This document shows positions 34,392 to 41,794 of a stretch of 64,000 nt of DNA, in pieces. The position numbers were made by a program, and so were the translations under genes. The first letter of the stretch is position 1; every line of letters begins with the position of its first letter. Origin of the DNA: Lewinellaceae bacterium. Its GTDB lineage: Bacteria; Bacteroidota; Bacteroidia; Chitinophagales; Saprospiraceae. The stretch is taken from NCBI GenBank assembly GCA_020636445.1, contig JACJXV010000015.1, positions 1-64,000 on the forward strand, given 5' to 3'. Under the pieces are notes generated by a model, which saw only the letters and a list, made by a program, of their open reading frames with translations, did no database searches and was not told the origin of the DNA.

Positions 34392-35600
34392 TTAATGCAA
34401 GCGAGCTACCATATTGCCGATGCGCTCGATGGCCGTCCGTAATTCAGCCTCTGACGCTGCATACGACAACCGGAAACATTCATCGGCACCAAATGCAGAG
34501 CCGGAAACGACAGCAACATGCCCTTCCATAAGCACGTAATCACAGAAGTCGTTGGCATTATGAATAGTTGTTTTGCCATCCGATTTCCCAAACAACTCAC
34601 TGATATCAGGAAAGATATAAAATGCTCCTTGGGGTAGGTTAACTTTCATGCCCGGGATTTTTTCCAAAAGCCCAATGACCATATCCCTGCGTTGCAGAAA
34701 AGCTTCCCGCATTTGGTGAGTAGGGGTCATATCTGCCAAAAGTGCATACGCAGCTGCTTTCTGGCTGAACGAGTTAGCCCCGGAAGTGATTTGCCCCTGA
34801 ACCTTATTGCAGGCATCAGCGATTACTTTGGGAGCGCCCATGTATCCTAAGCGCCAGCCTGTCATAGCGAATCCTTTGGAAAAACCATTTACTGTGATAG
34901 TGCGCTCTTTTACTTCTGGGAAAGTACCAATAGAGGCATGTTTTCCAGTAAAGTTGATATACTCGTAGATCTCATCCGCAACGACATAAATCTGCTCATG
35001 GGGCCCCAGAACCTTGGCGATGGCTTCCAGTTCAGTAGCTGTATAAACAGATCCGGTTGGGTTGCAGGGGGAAGAAAATAAAAGCGCTTTAGTACGGGGC
35101 GTAATGGCCTGGGCAACAGCGGCGGCGGGTACTTTATAATCCTGGTCGAACCCAGCATACAAAATGACGGGAACGCCGCCGGCTAGCTTAATAATTTCAG
35201 AATAAGATACCCAGTAAGGTGCCAGAACGAGAACCTCATCACCTTCGTCGAGGATTGAAAGGAAGATATTGGCCAGTGACTGCTTAGCACCATTGGAAAC
35301 TACAATCTGGGCAGGGGAGTAGTCCAGACCATTATCACGCTTGAATTTGGTGCTGATGGCTTCCCGCAATTCCGGGATACCCGGTACCGGCGTATACTTG
35401 GTAAAACCCTCATCCAGTGCTTGTTTGGCAGCTTCTTTAATGTGAGCGGGGGTGTCAAAATCAGGTTCACCAATACTTAGGTTGATGACATTATGTCCCT
35501 GGGCTTTTAATTCCCGGGCCATCTGCGCCATTTTTAATGTTTCGGATTCGGACATGCGCTGTACCCGTTGGGATAAAGGCAGGTTGCTGACAAGCGACAT
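34392..35600 (-). CDS. aspC: pyridoxal phosphate aminotransferase, aspartate aminotransferase type
   Basis: A 402-residue class I fold aminotransferase that likely moves the amino group between aspartate and 2-oxoglutarate. Visible are LSIGEPDFDTPAHIKEAA, SNGAKQSL, FSSPCNPTGSV, ADEIYEYI (PLP-binding Asp), the Schiff-base Lys in NGFSKGFAMTGWRLGY and the substrate Arg in FRLSYAAS. It is close to the thermophilic/Bacteroidota subgroup I-gamma aspartate aminotransferases. The gene stands alone, divergent from the carboxylase gene. Confidence 0.88.
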   Translation of the reverse strand: MSLVSNLPLSQRVQRMSESETLKMAQMARELKAQGHNVINLSIGEPDFDTPAHIKEAAKQALDEGFTKYTPVPGIPELREAISTKFKRDNGLDYSPAQIVVSNGAKQSLANIFLSILDEGDEVLVLAPYWVSYSEIIKLAGGVPVILYAGFDQDYKVPAAAVAQAITPRTKALLFSSPCNPTGSVYTATELEAIAKVLGPHEQIYVVADEIYEYINFTGKHASIGTFPEVKERTITVNGFSKGFAMTGWRLGYMGAPKVIADACNKVQGQITSGANSFSQKAAAYALLADMTPTHQMREAFLQRRDMVIGLLEKIPGMKVNLPQGAFYIFPDISELFGKSDGKTTIHNANDFCDYVLMEGHVAVVSGSAFGADECFRLSYAASEAELRTAIERIGNMVARLH

Positions 35601-35927
35601 GGTGTTACTTTTTTAGTAGTACATTAATACTAACGAGTGGGTAAACTTGTGGTGCGTTCCTAACTTTATGCTTTGCTTTCCAGGGAATCTCCCGAATTCA
35701 CCAGAATTAGCAGGATTAGGAATCAGCACCTTTCGGCTGCAAAACTAGTTTTTTTGTTAATGGGAGGGTGTTCATTCTGGGATATTTTTATGAAAATGAC
35801 GCTGTTTTTGTCATAATGTCAATTTGTTAGGCCTATTCCTGTCAGGAGATTAGCCTGTTTGGAAGTAGGAATAGGAAGTAATTGGCTCCGTCCTGAATTA
35901 TGCTGTCGGTTGATGAAACTTGCCGGT

Positions 35928-35935
35928 TACATTTG
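35928..35935 (+). promoter_or_regulatory. -7 promoter box (TACATTTG) ahead of the carboxylase gene
   Basis: A perfect TAnnTTTG; a TTG 15 nt upstream may act as -33. It would give a leader of about 155 nt before 36093, containing an AGGAGG (35946-35951) and a short frame. Confidence 0.5.
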
Positions 35936-35962
35936 TATAAAATTCAGGAGGTTGTGATAATT

Positions 35963-35998
35963 ATGGACGGTCAGTCACTGAATTTTATGGATAAATAA
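35963..35998 (+). CDS. possible 11-residue upstream peptide
   Basis: ATG at 35963 lies 11 nt after AGGAGG and reads MDGQSLNFMDK then TAA. The strong Shine-Dalgarno is unusual in this window. It may be a leader peptide of the carboxylase mRNA or chance. Confidence 0.15.
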   Translation: MDGQSLNFMDK

Positions 35999-36044
35999 TG
36001 AATGGTCATTCTCGGCCAAGGCTTATTTTTTTATCTTTCCTGTC

Positions 36045-36058
36045 CGGCTCCGGAGCCG
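36045..36058. promoter_or_regulatory. 14-bp perfect palindrome (CGGCTCCGGAGCCG)
   Basis: Lies 34 nt before the carboxylase start, a suitable place for a dimeric regulator, but no regulator is known. The rest of the 492-nt divergent gap 35601-36092 is AT-rich with no other clear element. Confidence 0.3.
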
Positions 36059-36092
36059 TTTTACTATTTTAGCAGTCAAACCAAGCTGTACA

Positions 36093-37634
36093 ATGAAGGA
36101 CAAGTTAGATCTCCTGCAGGACAAGATAGATGAAGCCCAGTTGGGTGGGGGGCTTAAGCGGATTGATGCTCAACACGCCAAGGGAAAACTGACCGCCCGG
36201 GAACGAATCCACCTGTTACTCGATCCCGGATCTTTTGAGGAGATCGGGATGCTCGTGGCCCACCGTTGTACAGACTTTGGCATGGAGCAGCAGCAAATCC
36301 CCGGGGATGGTGTTGTTACCGGCTATGGAACGATCGATGCACGCCTGGTCTACGTTTTTGCTCAGGATTTTACCGTTTTTGGAGGGTCTTTATCTGAGAC
36401 ACACGCCGAAAAGATATGTAAAATCATGGAACTGGCGATGCGCAACGGAGCTCCTGTGATTGGCTTGAACGATTCGGGGGGAGCCCGTATTCAGGAAGGG
36501 GTCAATTCTCTCGGAGGATACGCCGATATCTTTTATCGCAATGTAATGGCCAGTGGAGTAGTACCTCAGATATCAGCTATTATGGGGCCCTGTGCTGGAG
36601 GGGCTGTGTACTCTCCGGCGATCACTGACTTCACCATCATGGTAGAGAATACCTCTTACATGTTTGTCACTGGCCCGAACGTTGTCAAAACAGTTACAAA
36701 CGAAGAAGTTACTTCCGAAGAACTTGGAGGGGCGATGACCCATGCTACCAAATCTGGTGTTACGCACCTCACTGCAGCAAACGATGTGGATTGTTTGGAC
36801 AAAATCCGACGCTTGTTGGGGTATATGCCACAGAACTGTGAGGAAAAACCGATTAGCCACCCCTATACGCTTGACGAGGAGTGGCGGGAAGAGTTAATGG
36901 GCATAGTTCCTGAAAACCCAAACCATCCTTATGATATCCGCGATGTGGTTAAGGGCATTGTCGATGAATCGACCTTCATGGAATTGCATGAGAATTATGC
37001 GGAGAATATTGTTGTTGGCTTTGCCCGATTAGCTGGTCGCAGCATCGGAATTGTTGGTAACCAACCGATGAGCCTGGCGGGAGTTTTAGATGTGGAGAGT
37101 TCCCGCAAAGGGGCCCGCTTTGTTCGTTTCTGCGATTCCTTTAATATTCCCTTATTGGTATTGGTAGACGTTCCCGGGTTCCTGCCAGGAACGGATCAGG
37201 AATGGAATGGTATTATCACCAATGGTGCGAAATTGCTCTACGCTTTTAGCGAAGCTACTGTTCCTCGGGTTACGTTAATTACCCGGAAAGCCTATGGTGG
37301 TGCCTATGATGTAATGAACTCCAAGCACATTGGTGCGGATATGAACTTTGCCTGGCCAACAGCCGAGATTGCGGTTATGGGGGCAAAAGGAGCTTCGGAG
37401 ATTATTTTCCGTAAGGAAATTATGGAGGCAGCCTCTCCTGAGGAAATGCTGGCGCAAAAAGAACAGGAATACAAGGATGCTTTTGCCCATCCCTATCGGG
37501 CGGCGCAACGCGGGTTCATTGATGAAGTTATCGATCCGCGCTTATCGCGGCGCAAACTGATCCGGGCTTTTGCTACACTGGAAAGCAAAGTTGCCCGTTT
37601 GCCCCGTAAAAAACATGGTAATATTCCACTGTAG
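36093..37634 (+). CDS. pccB: acyl-CoA carboxylase carboxyltransferase (propionyl-CoA carboxylase beta type)
   Basis: Transfers the carboxyl group from biotin to an acyl-CoA, probably propionyl-CoA giving methylmalonyl-CoA. The 513-residue product contains both crotonase-like halves: N-terminal GKLTARERIHLLLDPGSFEE, RIQEGVNSLGGY, GPCAGGAVYSPA and C-terminal PGFLPGTDQEWNGII, YGGAYDVMNSKHIGAD, AVMGAKGASEIIF. No biotin carboxylase or biotin carrier gene is adjacent in the window. Methylcrotonyl-CoA specificity is less likely but not excluded. Confidence 0.9.
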   Translation: MKDKLDLLQDKIDEAQLGGGLKRIDAQHAKGKLTARERIHLLLDPGSFEEIGMLVAHRCTDFGMEQQQIPGDGVVTGYGTIDARLVYVFAQDFTVFGGSLSETHAEKICKIMELAMRNGAPVIGLNDSGGARIQEGVNSLGGYADIFYRNVMASGVVPQISAIMGPCAGGAVYSPAITDFTIMVENTSYMFVTGPNVVKTVTNEEVTSEELGGAMTHATKSGVTHLTAANDVDCLDKIRRLLGYMPQNCEEKPISHPYTLDEEWREELMGIVPENPNHPYDIRDVVKGIVDESTFMELHENYAENIVVGFARLAGRSIGIVGNQPMSLAGVLDVESSRKGARFVRFCDSFNIPLLVLVDVPGFLPGTDQEWNGIITNGAKLLYAFSEATVPRVTLITRKAYGGAYDVMNSKHIGADMNFAWPTAEIAVMGAKGASEIIFRKEIMEAASPEEMLAQKEQEYKDAFAHPYRAAQRGFIDEVIDPRLSRRKLIRAFATLESKVARLPRKKHGNIPL

Positions 37635-37700
37635 AGCGCAGGGGACGGGTATGCGTCATCGCAACGGTAAGGAAGTTAAAAAGAGCGCTCCAAATTTTAG

Positions 37701-37895
37701 TGAGCAGTGAAGGGTAAAGGGTGAGGAGAACTCGACCTGCGTTAACGTTTCGCCGGGCGAATCCCTGCCTACGCTCTTATGCTTCGGCGGGCGAAGGAAA
37801 TTGGAAATCAGAAATTAGCCCGACTACGCTTAGCTGCGTCGGGTAAAAAATGAGAAAGCTAGTAACCCGTTACCAGATACCAGTAACCAGATACG
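37701..37895. repeat. composite intergenic repeat cluster
   Basis: Starts with four in-phase heptamers TGAGCAG TGAAGGG TAAAGGG TGAGGAG (37701-37728), then an imperfect GC-rich inverted segment with CGGGCGAA (37750-37796), heptamers AGGAAAT TGGAAAT CAGAAAT (37795-37815), a CCCGAC/GTCGGG palindrome (37819-37843), and CCAGATACCAGTAACCAGAT (37872-37892). It fills most of the 280-nt gap between the two convergent genes. Confidence 0.8.
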
Positions 37896-37914
37896 CTGAG
37901 CCACTAAGCCGGGA

Positions 37915-38526
37915 TTAATCTTCCTGGGTTTTCCGCCGTTCAATTTCGTCACGTATTTCGGCTGCGCGCTCGTAATTTTCTTCCGCCAGCACTTCTTCCA
38001 GCATTCGGGTGAGGGCTTCGATGGTGTAAGAAGCCAAGGGATTCCCAGCAGCAGTGCTTACTGCACTTGAAGAGGACGAGGAGGAAGGTGGTTGGTCTTC
38101 TTCACCGATTTCTTCTTCTTCCAGAACAACGCCGGCTGCATCCAAAATGAATTCAAAGGTAAAAATTGGGCAACCAAATCGTACGGCCAGCGCCAGGGCG
38201 TCGGAAGTGCGGGAGTCGATCTCAATAGCTTCCCCATTGCGTTCGCAAACCAGCCGCGCATAAAATACCCCATCCAGCAAGTTGTTGATTACAACTTCCT
38301 GAATCTGGATTTGAAAAGCTTCCAGGGTGTTTTTAAAGAGGTCGTGGGTAAGGGGTCGATTGGGAGCCATGCGCTCCATGGCAACGGCAATCGCTTGCGC
38401 TTCGAAGCTACCGATAACGATCGGTAAGCGGCGGGTACCTTCTGTTTCGCCTAAAACTACCGCGTAATTATTGGACTGGGAAACACTATGGGAAAGTGCT
38501 ACGATATTCAGTTCGATCTTTTTCAT
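37915..38526 (-). CDS. bifunctional nuclease (DUF151) domain protein with UVR motif
   Basis: A 203-residue protein. The DUF151/bifunctional nuclease domain covers about 1-135 (VVLGETEGTRRLPIVIGSFE, RMAPNRPLTHDLF, EIDSRTSDALALAVR). A Ser-rich linker follows (about 148-160), then a UVR-type helical motif near 175-200 (LEEVLAEENYERAAEIRDEI), as used for UvrA/UvrB contacts and in other proteins. Nuclease activity on DNA and RNA is reported for plant members; the bacterial role is poorly known. A good -7 box lies 78 nt upstream of the start. Confidence 0.88.
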   Translation of the reverse strand: MKKIELNIVALSHSVSQSNNYAVVLGETEGTRRLPIVIGSFEAQAIAVAMERMAPNRPLTHDLFKNTLEAFQIQIQEVVINNLLDGVFYARLVCERNGEAIEIDSRTSDALALAVRFGCPIFTFEFILDAAGVVLEEEEIGEEDQPPSSSSSSSAVSTAAGNPLASYTIEALTRMLEEVLAEENYERAAEIRDEIERRKTQED

Positions 38527-38603
38527 ATCGCCAAAGTCGGATCTGCCGGTTCACCTGTTAATTTACAACCAAAATGTCAAATGTTCAATGACTTTTGGGT
38601 GCG

Positions 38604-38611
38604 CAAAGATA
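38604..38611 (-). promoter_or_regulatory. -7 box (TATCTTTG) of the DUF151 gene
   Basis: Perfect consensus match on the minus strand; the leader would be about 75 nt. Confidence 0.5.
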
Positions 38612-38648
38612 GCTAAAATCATGGATTAAACGAATGGAGGGCTGAGGT

Positions 38649-39410
38649 TTATTCAGTTGTTTTCGCTTTCTCCCAGAGTTGATCCATTTCAGCCAGCGTC
38701 ATTTCGCGAAGGTCACGCGGAGCATTGGCTTCAATGTATTCAAACCGGCGTTTAAATTTACGATTAACGCGCTCCAGTGCTGATTCGGGGTCAACGCCAA
38801 TAAACCGCGCGTAATTGATCAAGGAAAACAGGACGTCCCCGAATTCTTCTTCCCGATGTAATGGGTCGGCATTTTCATCCAGGGTTTCCCGTAGTTCATG
38901 CAGTTCTTCCTGGACTTTCTCCCACACCTGATCGGCATTATCCCACTCGAAGCCTACTTGCTTTGTTTTTTCCTGCATTCGGTATGCTTTGATCATTGCA
39001 GGTAGTGATTGTGGTACACCAGCCAGGACGGACTTTTTACCCTCTTGTAATTTGAGCTGCTCCCAGTTTTTTTTGACGTCCTCTTCATCACGAACCTTCA
39101 CATCGCCGTAGATGTGAGGATGCCTTTTAATGAGTTTGTCGCAAACAGCATTGAGGGCATCAGCAATATCGAAAGCGCCCTGCTCGTCGCCGAGTTTGGC
39201 GTAAAACACCATATGCAGCATAAGGTCTCCGATTTCTTCTTTGATATCAGTAAGGTCTTCTGCCAGGATGGCGTCAGCGAGCTCATAGGTTTCTTCAATA
39301 GTGAGGTTACGCAGGCTTTGGAAGGTTTGTTTCCGGTCCCAGGGACACTGTTCTCGCAGTTCATCCATAATCGTCAGTAGCCGTTCGAAGGCCGCTAATT
39401 TCTGCTGCAT
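38649..39410 (-). CDS. mazG: nucleoside triphosphate pyrophosphohydrolase MazG
   Basis: Hydrolyses (d)NTPs to monophosphates and pyrophosphate, a house-cleaning role. The 253-residue product has the tandem MazG domains of the E. coli type. The first has CPWDRKQTFQSLRNLTIEE and the metal-binding ETYELADAI, EEIGDLMLHMVFYA; the second has GFEWDNADQVWEKVQEEL and REEEFGDVLFSLINYARF. The ATG at 39410 gives a standard N-terminus. It is not near a mazEF toxin system. Confidence 0.94.
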   Translation of the reverse strand: MQQKLAAFERLLTIMDELREQCPWDRKQTFQSLRNLTIEETYELADAILAEDLTDIKEEIGDLMLHMVFYAKLGDEQGAFDIADALNAVCDKLIKRHPHIYGDVKVRDEEDVKKNWEQLKLQEGKKSVLAGVPQSLPAMIKAYRMQEKTKQVGFEWDNADQVWEKVQEELHELRETLDENADPLHREEEFGDVLFSLINYARFIGVDPESALERVNRKFKRRFEYIEANAPRDLREMTLAEMDQLWEKAKTTE

Positions 39411-39426
39411 AACGTATGTTTTTAGT

Positions 39427-39434
39427 TATCTTTG
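39427..39434 (+). promoter_or_regulatory. -7 box (TATCTTTG), rightward
   Basis: Perfect consensus. Together with the leftward box at 39445-39452 it forms an inverted repeat TATCTTT/AAAGATA, giving back-to-back promoter elements. Confidence 0.4.
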
Positions 39435-39444
39435 CGCCGCAAGG

Positions 39445-39452
39445 TAAAGATA
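39445..39452 (-). promoter_or_regulatory. possible -7 box (TATCTTTA) of mazG
   Basis: One mismatch to consensus on the minus strand, about 35 nt before the mazG start. Confidence 0.35.
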
Positions 39453-39497
39453 ATTCCTTGTGCGTAATTCCGACAAGCTACTGAACTACAATACCTG

Positions 39498-39505
39498 TAG
39501 TTTTG
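39498..39505 (+). promoter_or_regulatory. -7 box (TAGTTTTG) of the small membrane protein gene
   Basis: Perfect TAnnTTTG, 24 nt before the ATG at 39530. It supports that ATG over the TTG at 39503, which lies inside the box. Confidence 0.5.
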
Positions 39506-39529
39506 TTGAACTCATTAAACTACTTTCCA

Positions 39530-39733
39530 ATGGAGTTCCTCTATAGTTTAGCTATTATTTTTGGCTTTATGGCCGTTTCGGTTTTTCTGATCAATATCCG
39601 CCATATTTTCACCGGCAATGAATTCCGGGGTACCTGCGCGAATAACAACCCGATGCTGAAGGATCAAATTGGCGAATGTTCCGTTTGTGGCCGGAAGGCT
39701 GATGAGGCTTGCCAGATGCCCGAAAAGGCTTGA
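39530..39733 (+). CDS. small Cys-rich membrane protein
   Basis: A 67-residue protein with one N-terminal transmembrane helix (about 3-24) and a soluble tail with four Cys: RGTCANNN, then CSVCGRKADEAC. Similar small proteins with a GTCA block and a CxxC pair are common in Bacteroidota and have no assigned role. The layout (helix, then G-[ST]-C and a CxxC) also recalls NqrM, a maturation factor of Na+-NQR, but no nqr genes are in the window, so this is only a hint. Metal or redox binding is likely from the Cys pattern. Confidence 0.72.
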   Translation: MEFLYSLAIIFGFMAVSVFLINIRHIFTGNEFRGTCANNNPMLKDQIGECSVCGRKADEACQMPEKA

Positions 39734-39767
39734 TTCCAGCCTGATTTTACTATTGCTTTATATCGTT

Positions 39768-40127
39768 TCAATACGCTTGCACGGATAACATCACCAAGGT
39801 GCAGGCTATTTCCGTTGCTATTCCTGCTTCACGAGCCAGTCGGGAAAGTTCAGGGTTTTCTGTGCCTGGGTTAAAAATCAGTCGTTGTGGTTTCAACTGC
39901 AGGATATAATCATAATATTCTCGTTGCCGCTCGGCGTTGAGGTATAGCGTGACGGTGTGAATGTCCTCAATAGGTGGTTGTCCGGTTATGATGGGAGTTC
40001 CCAGGATCTCTCCGGGGCGGGCACCGATCGCCACAACTGGGTGACCGGCCCGCTGTAAGCGCAGCACGGCATCGAAAGAAACCCGGCTGGAATTGGGCGA
40101 AGCGCCCAGGACGAGCGTTTTTTTCAT
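39768..40127 (-). CDS. CoA-binding domain protein
   Basis: A 119-residue single Rossmann-like domain of the CoA_binding_2 type: LVLGASPNSSRVSFDAVLRL at the N-terminus, PVVAIGARPGEILG, and FNPGTENPELSRLAREAGI near the end. In such proteins the first Gly-rich loop binds CoA or a nucleotide. The function is not known. The ATG at 40127 (MKKTLVLGAS) is better than an upstream start eight codons earlier. Confidence 0.83.
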   Translation of the reverse strand: MKKTLVLGASPNSSRVSFDAVLRLQRAGHPVVAIGARPGEILGTPIITGQPPIEDIHTVTLYLNAERQREYYDYILQLKPQRLIFNPGTENPELSRLAREAGIATEIACTLVMLSVQAY

Positions 40128-40165
40128 GGAAGCTACTCCTGTATTTACCAATTATATTTAGCTAT

Positions 40166-40260
40166 TAATGCGAAGTGGTTTGAGCAAGCCCAAACCACTT
40201 CGCATTAGTAAACAACAACTGATGCAACTGTGTTCGAAACGTCGCTGATGGAACGTTTCG
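40166..40260. terminator. two strong hairpins after the E2 gene
   Basis: A perfect 17-bp stem with 8-nt loop (40166-40182 with 40191-40207) and an 8-bp stem CGAAACGT/ACGTTTCG (40235-40242 with 40253-40260). They fill the gap between the CoA-binding gene and the E2 gene. There is no clear T-run, so termination is likely but not certain. Confidence 0.6.
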
Positions 40261-40279
40261 GGTAGTGCTCAGGAATAAC

Positions 40280-41584
40280 TTACACCATCAGGCGGATAGG
40301 TTCTTCCAGGATACCCTTCAGTGTCTGGAGGAATTGGGCACCTGTGGCTCCGTCAACAACCCGGTGGTCGCAGGAAAGCGTTACCTTCATCATATTGCCT
40401 ACGACAATGGCTCCCTGGTGCACAATCGGTTTTTCAAGGATGCCTCCTACAGCCAGAATACAGGCATCGGGTGGATTAATAATGGCCGTAAATTCCTCGA
40501 TACCAAACATACCTAAATTAGAGATAGTGAAGGTGTTACCCTGCATTTCATCGGGCTGGAGTTTACGTTCCTTAGCTTTCCCGGCCAACACTTTAACCTC
40601 CGTATTGATTTGGGAGAGGGTCTTCATGTCGGTATACCGGATAACGGGTACAAGCAGACCTTCATCAACGGCAACAGCAACCCCGACATGGACATCCTTG
40701 TTGTAGCGAATTTTATCGCCCAGCCAGGAAGCATTTATTGCCGGATGCTGCCGCAGAGATACAGCGGCCGCTTTAATGACCAGGTCATTAAAGGAAATCC
40801 GGGTTTCACTGATTTCATTGATGCGCTTGCGCAGCTCCATGGCTTTCCCCATATTGATTTCCACGGTGAGGTAGAAATGTGGGGCGGAGAATTTGCTCTC
40901 ACTTAAGCGACGCGCAATCGTCTTGCGCATCTGGCTGACATTTTTCTCTTCGAAGTTGGCTCCCTGACCGCCATAAACAAAGGGGAGGGTAGCAGGGGGC
41001 GTTGCTGTCGGTGCACCAGGTGCCGGCGCACTAGGCGCGGGTACAGGTGCAGGTGGAGCCGCCGGAGTAATTGGCGTGGTTGGGTGCTGGATAACCGCTT
41101 CCACATCCCGGCGAACAATACGGCCGGCATCGCCACTTCCCTGTAAGCCATGAATATCAATACCCGCTTCCGCTGCCATTTTACGGGCTAGTGGTGAAGC
41201 TTTGATTCGCTTGTCTTCGGCGGTAGCAGCCGGGGCTGACGGTGCGGGGGTGGCAGCAGGTGCAGCAGGCGCCGGTGAGGTGGCATCGGCTGCCGATTCA
41301 GAGGCGGTACCATTGCCTGCTCCGGCAATGGCTGCTTTCCAATCCTCACCTTCCTCGCCAATGACTGCAATAATACCGTCGATGGCAACAGGGCCTTCTT
41401 TGATGGCTATATGTAGCAGTACTCCCTCGACAAAAGCATCGAGTTCCATCGTAGCTTTATCCGTTTCGACCTCTGCCAGGGTTTCACCCGGCTCCACGCG
41501 GTCGCCCTCTTTTTTTAACCAACCGATGATATTTCCTTCTTCCATCGTATCGCTCATGCGGGGCATGCGGATGACTTCAGCCAT
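40280..41584 (-). CDS. pdhC: dihydrolipoamide acyltransferase (E2), pyruvate dehydrogenase type
   Basis: A 434-residue E2 core enzyme. It has one N-terminal lipoyl domain (lipoylated Lys in VETDKATMELDAF, near residue 42), a long Ala/Pro linker, a subunit-binding domain (SPLARKMAAEAGIDIHGLQG), a second Ala/Pro linker, and the catalytic domain with SAPHFYLTVEIN and DHRVVDGATGAQFL (His/Asp). Pyruvate dehydrogenase is the best guess from the single lipoyl domain and the Bacteroidota-like N-terminus (MAEVIRMPRMSDTMEEG). E1 and E3 genes are not adjacent. The ATG at 41584 is chosen over one ten codons upstream. Confidence 0.9.
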   Translation of the reverse strand: MAEVIRMPRMSDTMEEGNIIGWLKKEGDRVEPGETLAEVETDKATMELDAFVEGVLLHIAIKEGPVAIDGIIAVIGEEGEDWKAAIAGAGNGTASESAADATSPAPAAPAATPAPSAPAATAEDKRIKASPLARKMAAEAGIDIHGLQGSGDAGRIVRRDVEAVIQHPTTPITPAAPPAPVPAPSAPAPGAPTATPPATLPFVYGGQGANFEEKNVSQMRKTIARRLSESKFSAPHFYLTVEINMGKAMELRKRINEISETRISFNDLVIKAAAVSLRQHPAINASWLGDKIRYNKDVHVGVAVAVDEGLLVPVIRYTDMKTLSQINTEVKVLAGKAKERKLQPDEMQGNTFTISNLGMFGIEEFTAIINPPDACILAVGGILEKPIVHQGAIVVGNMMKVTLSCDHRVVDGATGAQFLQTLKGILEEPIRLMV

Positions 41585-41656
41585 AAGTATAATTTTAGTG
41601 TTGCTTTTGCACAAATGGGTTTGCTGTCAAGTGGATGCCAATTCGCTTTGGCGGTC

Positions 41657-41664
41657 CAAATTTA
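41657..41664 (-). promoter_or_regulatory. -7 box (TAAATTTG) of the E2 gene
   Basis: Perfect consensus on the minus strand with a TTG 16 nt upstream as a possible -33; leader of about 70 nt. Confidence 0.5.
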
Positions 41665-41794
41665 AGGTAATACGCCAATGCAACCAATTTGTTGGCCTGA
41701 ATAATGCCCTTTTTTTTCCATAAAGGACATTTTTGAACACGCACAAGGCATAGGTACGATAAACTTCAGCGAAATTTTCGCTGGTGGATAAATT

